DNA of 64,000 nucleotides, taken from Apoderus coryli (Eukaryota > Arthropoda > Insecta > Coleoptera > Attelabidae). Every line of letters begins with the position of its first letter. Within the stretch, counting starts at the first letter, position 1. The stretch lies in NCBI GenBank assembly GCA_911728435.2, contig OU452198.1, forward strand, positions 31,339,902 through 31,403,901. Direction: 5' to 3'. This document shows, piece after piece, positions 43,601 to 50,362 of the stretch. The position numbers and the translations under genes are program-made. The notes below the pieces were generated by a model. The model was not told where the DNA came from and made no database searches. It was given only the letters and a program-made list of their open reading frames with translations.

Positions 43601-46600
43601 CAATACTACCACAGTAATGCTACTGAGATTCGGCATCTTTTTGGTGTATCACTTTTTATTGTAAGGCTTGAAATAAAGGCAGCAGGGAAGGACAAAATTT
43701 TACCTATGATAATGTGTATAACTTTGGTGTGGCTTAACCGAATTTATCAATCTATTTTTTGTTTAAGAACTCAAGCCTTGCTGATGAAGAAAAAAAGATT
43801 TCAAATCATAATTGTTTTTTGGGGCTCCGCTAGATGGCGATATTTGCATCGCCTAAGGTTTTTTTGATTTTTCTTTAAAAACTTAAATAGAATGATACAA
43901 ATATTGTATCACAAATGAAAGGTAAATTGAATTTGCAACAAAAAAGTCCAAAACCGCACAGGAAAATCTTTATTCGTTTGAGAGTTATGGCCAAATGAAT
44001 GTTGTTCACCAAAATTCGTTGAAAAATCATGTATCTTTAATTTTCCGTGATCAAGAATGCCATGGGAAATAAAGAAATAGGTTTAAACTTTAATTAACTG
44101 ATAGTTTAACAAATAAAAATAATGAAAGATTCATTAAAATTACCAAAATGCACAGCTTTCATAAAATTTGTAAAAAAAGGTAGATCTAGATACCCATGAA
44201 ACAAAATTGGGAAGTTTCCATGCATGGAGACAAATAAATAAACGCGAATATGCTGCTAAATACCCTGACTACGATTCCACACCACCGTTTACACTCCATC
44301 TACTTTGATGGTCAACTTCCGGCAACACAACATTCTTTTGGCCGTAACTCTCCAACGAATAAAGATTTTCCTGTGCGGTTTTGGACTTTTTTGTTGCAAT
44401 TTACTTTTAATTTTTGATAAAATATTTGTATCATTCCATTTAAGTTTTTAAAGAAAAATCGAAAAAACCTTAGGCCATGCAAATATCGCCATCTAGCGGA
44501 ACCCCAAAAAACAATTATGATTTAAAATATTTTTTCTCTTCATCAGCAAGGTTTGAGTATTTAAACAAAAATTAGATTGATAAATTCGGTTAAGCCAAAC
44601 CAATGTTATAGACATTATCATACGTAAAAATTCGTCCTTCCCTGCTGCCTTTATTTCAAGCCTTACAATAAAAAGTGATACACCAAACACATGCCGAATC
44701 TCAGTAGCATTACCGTGGTAGTATTGTTTTTCTAACTTATATTGCAAAATTTTCAATAAAAATGCATTTTTCGCATTACTGTATCTATTACGCCCCCTAG
44801 CGGTATAGCTAGGAACTAAAAAACTATTTCCAGCGATTTCCCATGGTGAATTTCCCTAAATTTCCTATTGTCCTACGACTAGTATTTCCTGAGATATGCT
44901 ACCTATCCACCCTTAATGGAATACCCGGTATGCAGTCGGTCCGACATTGTCAATCGCAGAATAGCTATCACTACTGGATTGTTCACAGCTTCTTTTAAAA
45001 GCCTCAACCTGGGGTCCAGTAGATACCAAATAGAATTTTTCTGTTTTTAGTCTAGCTAGGCGATTTTATCTTTATCCATACAGGGTCGCTCAATGGTACA
45101 CAGTAAAACTGCAGATTCCTTGGGTGAAAATATTGAGATTTGGCCAAAGTTAGTTCAAAAGTTGCTAATAACCGAGATACACGGGTGCTCAAGTGGTAAT
45201 ATCATTTTCGATTTTCCTAAATAACCTAATGCCTAATAATGTCATCTTTAGCTGATTTTAGTGAATGGTAAGACAAATTTTGCCCAAATCTTTGTAAGTC
45301 CCCATTAAGGAAGCACTTGTTTACGCCAATTACATCTGATATCAGCCTCTCTGTTTTGCATAAGGTGAAAACATCTTAAAAAACAAATCCTAGGGTATCT
45401 GGCGTCATCCATCTTTAGAATCTTCAGCAGCCAGCTTAAAACAAGTTTTAGAACCGTACAAGAAACCGGCAATCTACCGCATTCCAGTCTTAACATAGCA
45501 TCAGCTGTATTTTTTGGCAGTAAAAGCAGCTGTTTAAAGAAAGTTGTTTGTACTCTTTCGAGAATATCACAGTATCTCAAACCCCAAACGGAAACACATG
45601 AAGAAAATGAACTTAAAATAATAGAGTCAAATAGCCTGATTTTAGATGCCCAATCACTGGATCTAGAGCGTGAGAATAAATTTAGGACCACGCCAGTTGC
45701 TTGTTTGGCGTTAGAAACCGTCGACTCAGCCATAACCCTGAAAACGCCAGTAGAAGAGAAAGTAACACCCAAATAGCTAAAAGTTTTCACAACATTAAGT
45801 ACTGAGCCTTTGTAAACCAAGTTAAGTGAGTTTGTTTGAATATTACTAGCTCTAGAAAAGCACATGACTTTTGTTTTCAATGGATTCAGCTCAAGCTCAT
45901 TCATTGTATTATATTCCTGCAAAATGCGAAATGTCTTGTTTAATCTATTTCCCAAAATTATGAGATCATCGGCATAAGAACAAATATCAGGGTCTCCATC
46001 AATGTTCAAACCAGAGATACGGCTACGATAAAAGCCTCAATATCAGATACAAATAGCGAAAACAGTAATGGGCTCAAGGGTTCTCCAGCAAAACAACTAT
46101 TCGTTGCATCTCTAATTATCCTCCACAATCATTTGAGAGACCTTGTACACTGAACAAATAGCTTTACCTGCAAAATGTGCTGCATATCCAATGTGTTGAT
46201 CAATATCCAACACATATCTATTGTAAATTGCTGTACCCACATCGCTGGCTGTGACAATAACAAATATCAGTAGTTGCCAAGCTGGATAGCTCATCTCCTT
46301 CCAATTCTAAAAATGATCAAGCAAATGTGTAAACAGAGAACAAAGTCAACAACCTAATCTATATATTAAAAAAACATTAACCAACATCAAACACAAACAG
46401 TTAAAACTCTAAAATAATTCCGTATGCTCAACTTAACAGACTTACCATTAAAATTGAAGCTACATGCGCGGTAATAAGCGAATAAACTCCCCCACTAGCT
46501 CCAGCCAATTTAACCGTGGGATCGACAATAGAAGTACCGAGGGAACCAGCTAGAACCCCAGCAAAGTATACCAAAAGTACACGCCACCATCTGTGAACCA

Positions 46601-47412
46601 TTTCTAGTGGTACACCCAACAGTAACTGTACAGCTAGATTAATCAACAAATGAAACACTCTAAAAGCAGCGTATTTAAATCAACATTTAATGGTTTTAAT
46701 TTAATATTTACCCTATATGAACAAACATATACGTTACATATCTCCAAACTTCACTCCTCCTATACGGTTCGTAAATAAAAACTTTCGCAATAGGTCCTGA
46801 GGCAGTTTTGGTTGAATCAAATTGTGCAGCTTCATCCACACAGAAAAATATAATTTCGATCAGCGAGAGTATAATCATACCAACTGCTGGAGGTATGCAC
46901 GAATACTCATCTTCATATTGTCCATCTGTAGCTGTATGTGAAGGATGCGTCCGTCTCGGAATAATTAGATTTACGTATCTGAGAAAAACAACTGTATTTG
47001 TAGGTTACAATATAAATAAGTACTTCTAAAGTTTTATTTAAAAGTACTTTACCTTGATATATAGTGGCCAAAAATATATGTTAATTCCGGATTATTAATC
47101 ATATCAATGAATTCGTCAAAGTTCAGTTTTTCATCGCTGTTCTTATCATGTAATTCGTGGATTTTCCTCACACAATGATAAGGTATATCATTTACATACT
47201 CTCTGCTCTCAATCATCTCATAAAGTTCATTAACAGTGATAAATCCATCATGGTCTCTATCATACTGTAAAATACATTAATTTATTATTATTTTCTATGT
47301 ACCTATATACTTTTTTTTTTATAAATGAAATACTTGCTTTATCAAAGATTGTTTTGAAATAGTTGTTACTTCGGGACTTTAACGGTATATGCACTGTATT
47401 ATTTGCAGACAT
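37441..47412 (-). CDS. rho-4: EF-hand rhomboid intramembrane serine protease, paralogue B
   Basis: Six coding exons on the minus strand, 47412-47338, 47264-47053, 46978-46712, 46659-46446, 46306-46168 and 37649-37441, join in frame to 371 residues. Residues 24-95 hold two EF-hands (DRDHDGFITVNE and DKNSDEKLNFDE). The rhomboid domain has VWRYVTYMFVHIG, HLLIN (188-192), GASGG with Ser240, and His300 in YAAHFAG. The loop sequence VHRWWRVLLVYFAGVLAG is closer to typical Rhomboid-4 proteins than in paralogue A. Intron 1 uses a GC donor. Intron 5 is 8.5 kb and packed with transposons. The gene is tail to tail with paralogue A, and the pair probably arose by local inverted duplication. Confidence 0.92.
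37683..37790. mobile_element. hAT-like terminal fragment
   Basis: TAGTGATGCAACGAATATTC followed by repeated ACTATTCGGTATTCGG and CAAATAGT motifs resembles the CAGnGnTGCAACGAAT ends of insect hAT elements. Only one end is seen. Confidence 0.35.
37860..40165 (+). mobile_element. LINE with a long open RT frame in rhomboid B intron 5
   Basis: Non-LTR retrotransposon inserted antisense to rhomboid B. An open frame of 710 codons holds the end of the endonuclease region, the entire RT and the C-terminal domain. Upstream of 37904 the sequence keeps endonuclease-like residues (YHPALIISI) in another frame, so the copy has a frameshift or is cut there. The 3' UTR has AATGGGAAACTGTTGGGCAA then TAAACGCTTTATTTATTTA. 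Confidence 0.88.
37904..40036 (+). CDS. Non-LTR reverse transcriptase (710 aa, N-truncated)
   Basis: Single uninterrupted frame. Landmarks: KFPCWYTSSLIKNIKLKAKF (about 66-85), NNYRPISLLCNFSKLFE (about 280), IYTDFTKAFDRLDHGIL (about 345), SGVPQGSNLGPLLFLLFIND (about 403-422), catalytic FADD (434-437), KLSLNIRKCTCLSFTR, FTDLGVTFD, VRSKLEYSSIIWYPQ and RGFDHELLLSRFDVQSLEYR. Cellular role: copies element RNA at nicked chromosomal DNA. The upstream gag-like ORF1 and most of the endonuclease are absent here, so the element cannot transpose on its own. Integrity of RT implies recent insertion. Confidence 0.88.
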   Translation: MLTRTKLSLHRTYNFKKADFVMLYDAVSLIDWSYLDAINDVNTALDHFYNKLYSILDTYVPSYKNYKRKFPCWYTSSLIKNIKLKAKFFKKYKITRDNKVLIQFKNARRLCKEEQKVAFSEYISRVQSSLNDDPRNFWSFFHNKTGTSRIPATMWRDDQSYSDPQAIVESFANFFHSVFLKSSSYLAPNVPGSSNTANIGQIELSDIFAASKRLKNKFTSGYDNIPSFFVRDCISVLALPLQSIFNLILKSGMYPDLWKVSKVVPVFKSGEKSHINNYRPISLLCNFSKLFESILYDRIYTAVRRQISPNQHGFMCGRSTVTNLSVITHCISETLDHGGQLDVIYTDFTKAFDRLDHGILLSKLHTYDGFPSGLISLCNSYLHDRKQYVFYNGFKSCFYSATSGVPQGSNLGPLLFLLFINDLDPCLLQRTLFFADDLKIFASIDSVADCINLQHDLCALERWCDSNKLSLNIRKCTCLSFTRKTTFIDYPYAISTNKLERCRVFTDLGVTFDQRFQFLEHMERMVGEASRMYGFIMRNCKGFNNTSALITLFNAYVRSKLEYSSIIWYPQYNIHKLEVEQIQRRFLKYLVFRTDGAYPVRGFDHELLLSRFDVQSLEYRTIQSSLTILYKLLREKIDCSFLLSCLNLLVPRLNTRSNLTFHLHRARTNVLLRSPVHVMCSNFNRVSDRCDIFTTTVNHLKMVAAETFVV
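40350..40730 (+). repeat. Candidate solo LTR
   Basis: The segment has a promoter-like AAACATATAAATAGCC (40497-40512), short AATAAA-type signals (40593, 40682) and an end of CTCGTTATTATTTCACA like insect gypsy/BEL LTR ends; a TGTGTT start at about 40400 is possible. No coding sequence flanks it and no target duplication was found. Confidence 0.35.
40985..42030 (-). pseudogene. Decayed Tc1-type transposase
   Basis: Starting near 42030, minus-strand frames run through a decayed helix-turn-helix region to MVWGGICLGARTELVVIDG, LIQDNARPHAA (about 41310) and, in a shifted frame, CSPDLTLIEHVWDMLGRRL (41220-41160), then a C-terminal helix. The IQDNARPH Asp and SPDL.. .EH.WD Glu contexts are typical of Tc1 DDE enzymes. 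Several stops and frameshifts inactivate it. The plus-strand frames at 41207-41790 are antisense shadows. Confidence 0.8.
42270..43058 (+). mobile_element. Internally deleted mariner nested in the Tc1-like element
   Basis: The ends CGAGCACGTTTTTTTAGTAA and complement TTACTTAAAAAACATGCCTCG are flanked by TA (42268-42269, 43059-43060). At 789 bp it is shorter than the usual ~1.3 kb: the N-terminal third of the transposase is fused by deletion to the last third. It is the same family as the element at 54430-55130. Confidence 0.9.
42431..42959 (+). pseudogene. Mariner transposase, internally deleted
   Basis: The N-terminus from ATG 42431 (MPPTIVSPADCEIRAVIRFL, then GVKPIDIHREICEVYG and VRKWVRAFKDG) is a typical mariner DNA-binding region. 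A frameshift and deletion near 42610-42640 joins it to LLHDNARPHVA and HPPYSPDLAPSDYHLFLHLK, the second and third Asp contexts of a DD34D enzyme, then the GNYVEK end with a TAG at 42957. The first catalytic Asp (TGDE in the copy at 54740) is deleted, so it is inactive. Confidence 0.88.
43390..44933. mobile_element. 1.5-kb foldback element with ~560-bp arms
   Basis: The left arm (43390-43965) begins ACCGGATATTCCATTAAGAG, the right (44375-44933) is its complement ending CTTAATGGAATACCCGGT, with TA at both flanks. The ~400-bp centre holds REYAAKYPDYD-like residues near 44247, reminiscent of the N-terminus of DUF4817 transposases, but no frame survives. The arms include a conserved CTATACCGCTAGGGGGCGTA. 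Arm identity is about 90 percent by eye. Confidence 0.8.
45081..45300. mobile_element. Truncated transposon end
   Basis: CATACAGGGTCGCTCAATGG (45078) has the CAGGG-type end of Tc1/mariner-like elements; the other side is cut off by a LINE. Confidence 0.4.
45300..46112 (-). mobile_element. LINE RT fragment in rhomboid B intron 5
   Basis: Minus-strand reading from 46100: EPLSPLLFSLFVSDIEAF, then after a frameshift ICSYADDLIILGNRLNK (catalytic YADD, about 45975), MNELELNPLKTKVMCFSR and the post-RT domain up to 45305 (234 codons open). The 3' end coincides with the truncated transposon end at 45300. The insertion is about 55 bp inside the intron from exon 5. Confidence 0.85.
46168..46306 (-). 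CDS. rho-4: Rhomboid B exon 5 (catalytic histidine)
   Basis: Acceptor TTTTTAG, donor GCAGGTAAAG. It encodes NWKEMSYPAWQLLIFVIVTA and YAAHFAG with His300, ending after the first base of the glycine codon. Confidence 0.9.
46446..46659 (-). CDS. rho-4: Rhomboid B exon 4 (catalytic serine)
   Basis: Acceptor CTTTTAG, donor ATGGTAAGT. It carries VFHLLINLAVQLLLGVPLEM, the WWRV loop and GASGGVYSLITAH with Ser240. Confidence 0.92.
46712..46978 (-). CDS. rho-4: Rhomboid B exon 3
   Basis: Acceptor TTTCTCAG, donor AGGGTAAAT. It encodes a polar linker with PRRTHPSHTATDG, a hydrophobic segment (AVGMIILSLIEIIFFCV) and EVWRYVTYMFVHIG. Confidence 0.9.
47053..47264 (-). CDS. rho-4: Rhomboid B exon 2 (EF-hand pair)
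   Basis: Acceptor TTTTACAG, donor AAGGTAAAG; 212 bp, as in paralogue A. Two EF-hand loops with canonical ligand spacing. Confidence 0.9.
47338..47412 (-). CDS. rho-4: Rhomboid B exon 1
   Basis: Twenty-five codons, MSANNTVHIPLKSRSNNYFK then TIFDK, ending before GCAAGT. The reading frame requires this GC donor; the next GT (GTATTT) would add four bases and shift the frame. Confidence 0.85.
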
Positions 47413-48860
47413 GTTTAAATAACAAAAACTAGGTAATTAAATTATTTAGGTATGTTAACAAAAGCTCTATTAGTAATATTAATTTGTTAATTAAAAGCAA
47501 TTAGCTACAAAATAATTGACAATGAAAGCAATAACAATAGCAATAACGGTAAACAAAAAAGTACATAACCTAACCTTATTCCTAAAACGTAACGTATGAC
47601 ATCTTCTTCCTTAATTGGACTATCGCAACAGACGACCTAAAGGCGAATCCTCACTACATTAATTTTAACGAATTTTGTATAAAATCTGGCCAATACCGAA
47701 TTCGAAAAACCATATGCCAAGTACGAGTCCTATTTTGATCAGAAATTAGACCGTTTTTCTTTATTATTAAGTATGCTTTTTCACCTAAGATGTAAATGAT
47801 TATGCAACCTTTCAAAGTTGTCAAACATTTTCCAACTTTCTCGCTAACTAAAAGCAGAGACCATTGAGGTGAGTGGACATCGAAGGTAAAATTATTGTCT
47901 TTTTTCTAAATAAATGAACAAAGAAGTAATAGTCTGCCGGGGCGGATGGTCTAGGGGCTAAGCGCGCTAAACTTAGCATACATTAAAAAGCCAACATGCC
48001 GAGCCAATCAAAATCTGTATACTATGCGCATGCGGGCAATTCACCTGATATTATTTTCGTTTGTTTGGCGCAATACAAAAAAAAAAACAAACATTGAAAA
48101 TAATTTTGCAAATTTATGCTCAATTTTCCTCATATACCAATCATATTATTGTTTATTTTGTTTAAAAGAGCAATTTTCATTGCTAATATTCTATCTGTGT
48201 CGAGTTTGTTTTCTTTTAAACAGAAATTCCATTGTTGGTGTACACCGGCGACCGGCTTGCTTTATCACGGCATTATCTATAGTTTAATCATTTATCTATT
48301 GTCATTATGCATCTCTTTTCTCTGAACTTTTAATTAAATATTATGAATTAACAATTTTTATTTCCAAAGTTATAACAATATTGTTACAATAAAATGCAAT
48401 TTTCAAGTTCTAAGTTATTACAATAATTTGAAATTTGTTTAGGGAGTAACAAACTTTGTCCATGTTTTATTTTGCTGAATACATTTCAAAACGTTCTCAT
48501 CGAAAAAATATAATTAATGTAATTTGGGTCAAAACTTTGTTCACACAACTTTAAACAAAACTAAACATAATAATAATATTCACAAAAACACCAAAAGGTG
48601 TAAACTCATATTCGAGGAAGTATAAAATACTTTCAGTAACAGCTCACAACTCACAACACTATCAGAGATTATTCTGTGACACTATCGTCACGAAAACGCC
48701 AATCTCAAGAACAATAAACGATAAACTAAATTTGCGCAAATCTAGTTGGCACAGAACTCCGGTCGCCGCTAACGTCACGACCCCCGTGCCACAGAATAAC
48801 CAACAATTCTGTGCCCGTGCAATCACACCAAAAAACTTGCTCAATGAGATAACGTCTATA
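47413..48860. other. 5' flank of rhomboid B, no gene recognised
   Basis: AT-rich promoter-side DNA. At 47938-47985 GGGCGGATGGTCTAGGGGCT contains an exact Pol III box A pattern (TGGTCTAGGGG) but no box B follows, so it is at most a SINE or tRNA fragment. Overlapping frames on both strands at 48662-49082 show no domain. Confidence 0.4.
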
Positions 48861-48861
48861 G

Positions 48862-48945
48862 TTAATGCGCCTTGGGTTCGAACCATTGAGGTGGGGGGAG
48901 ACGCTATAACGTGGTCAAAAACGGGTGCAGGTACGCCATATTGGT
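48862..48945 (-). repeat. Inverted repeat with Pol III box B, left of THAP fragment
   Basis: On the minus strand CTCAATGGTTCGAACCC, preceded by GCGTCTCC and GCACCCGTTT, matches the plus strand at 49713-49760. GGTTCGAACCC fits box B, so both copies may derive from one SINE family in opposite orientations. Confidence 0.55.
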
Positions 48946-49059
48946 ATTCGACCTCTGTCATTTGTCGTGCTTTCCAGTTGATAGTGTTATTTTCGAATAT
49001 TTTACAAGTTTACTTAAGTTTTTCGTGTTTTTTGGACGGTTATTTGACAATATACTATA

Positions 49060-49492
49060 ATGGCATCCTGTGCTGTGCGTAGTTGCAGTAGTAGAAGTGA
49101 AATCGACAAGAAAATATCAGGAATAACGTTTCATAGGTATGTACCAAATATTGTAAACATTGTACATGGACGTATTTTAGATTTATTTGTAGGCGAACTT
49201 ATTAAAACACATTATTATAGGAGTCTGGTAGCATTCTATTTGTGCACTGAACAATTGACACATGCATTGTAGTTTATTTTTTTTACAAATTCTTTTACTT
49301 GATTTCTACTATCAAACTCTCTACTTTTTCATAAATTTCTGGCAAAAAAGACCCCTAAATGTGTGTTAAAAACATATTCTTGTTTTTAGATTTCCTAAAG
49401 ATCCTGCTCGTAGACATATCTGGACAGAATATGTGTCTCGAATTAATTGGATTCCAACGAGGACCAGTGTTCTTTGCTCTAAACAGTATTAA
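49060..49492 (+). CDS. THAP zinc-finger domain fragment, two exons
   Basis: Exon 1, 49060-49136 (donor AGGTATGT); exon 2, 49390 onward (acceptor TTTTTAG). The joined product starts MASCAVRSCSS and continues GITFHRFPKDPARRHIWTEY, WIPTRTSVLCSK: the THAP pattern C-x4-C, FH-FP, W, P and C-x2-H, except that the last ligand reads Gln (CAG) before YStop. If exon 2 instead ends at CA|GTATTA (49485), the split codon could become His, as expected for the fourth zinc ligand, with a further exon elsewhere. THAP domains bind DNA in transcription factors and P-element transposases. It may be a gene 5' end, a transposase remnant or a truncated copy. Confidence 0.65.
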
Positions 49493-49664
49493 TATATAAT
49501 TTATAAAGTACTAACGTCTTTTATTCGTGTATCAAATATCAATAATTACCTATATTTAAGTATTTTGTACACTGCTTAACATTTCAAAATAAAGTATAAA
49601 CCCAAGCTGCAAATTAAAAAACAAAAACGTCAACAAAAATAGTTAGTCCCGCTCTGGAGAATCC

Positions 49665-49857
49665 GCCATATTGGTAAGCGCTTACGCCCCACCCAATGCA
49701 CCCGTTTCTGTTCAATGTAAAATAATGCTTATAGCGTCTCCTTATATCTCAATGGTTCGAACCCAGGGCCCGCTGCATGTAGCTGCTCACCCGGGTAAAA
49801 TAATAAAATTAACTGGATGATGGCTAAATTGCCTGCCAGGGGCCAATAAAATTAAAA
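49665..49857 (+). repeat. SINE-like repeat with Pol III box B
   Basis: Contains GGTTCGAACCC (49753-49763) and a body GCATGTAGCTGCTCACCCGG, TAACTGGATGATGG and a 3' GGGGCCAATAAAATTAAAAA. The body matches the minus strand of 63800-63930. Its head is inverted relative to 48862-48945. Confidence 0.65.
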
Positions 49858-49924
49858 AGTGATAGTCTATTCTATCAACACCACTCTACGACTAGAATCG
49901 TACCAGTAATATGCCTAAATTAGC

Positions 49925-49938
49925 GTTACTATGGAAAC
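49925..49938 (+). promoter_or_regulatory. Candidate RFX X-box for MKS1
   Basis: GTTACTATGGAAAC matches the published nematode X-box consensus RYYNYYWTRRNRAC at all positions. It lies 112 bp before the MKS1 ATG, the usual distance for RFX/DAF-19-controlled ciliary genes. Confidence 0.7.
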
Positions 49939-50050
49939 AAACATACCTACATACCAACAATGCTTTTCTTTGAATTCGAAACAATTGTATCGACTTTACA
50001 ATTCATTCTTGAATTAAATAATGAAAGTTTAGTAATATACCTGCACAATA

Positions 50051-50362
50051 ATGGCGAAATACACCGGAATCTATAGATGTCCTGATGATATTAAAAACTT
50101 CAAAATCCGGGTCATTTTAAAAGAAGTCAGTAAAGACTCTAAAAAGAAAACCAAAGAAAAACTGTACAAGAAGACATTTATATGGCAACAGAAGCATTTT
50201 AGTAAATTTGAAAGGGACTTTTACAGTGATGAATCTAATTGTTTTACAGAAATTGAAAAGCACTATGCAAGAATTATATCTGAAAATAGTGGTAATAATG
50301 AAAACAGTATTCTGTCAAATTATGTGGAAAATGACAGATTTGCTCCAAGTGACTTAGAACAT
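50051..50362 (+). CDS. MKS1: MKS1 exon 1
   Basis: Starts at ATG 50051 (MAKYTGIYRCPDD), 104 codons, ends EHV-side at CAT before GTATGT. The start matches the family's conserved N-terminal YR..DP..N-like motif. Confidence 0.88.

Noticed and set aside
43571..44756. Two ~90-codon frames with nearly the same protein, one on each strand
   Set aside because: They are the two arms of the 43390-44933 foldback element read in mirror orientation; similarity reflects arm identity, not coding.
46808..47029. 73-codon plus-strand frame
   Set aside because: Antisense of rhomboid B exon 3, whose splice sites and homology are clear.
47938..48010. Possible tRNA
   Set aside because: Only box A matches; no T-arm or box B follows, so no cloverleaf can be drawn.
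48662..49082. Overlapping ~100-codon frames on both strands
   Set aside because: No domain, no splice context, overlaps an inverted repeat; the plus frame runs into the THAP start in another frame.
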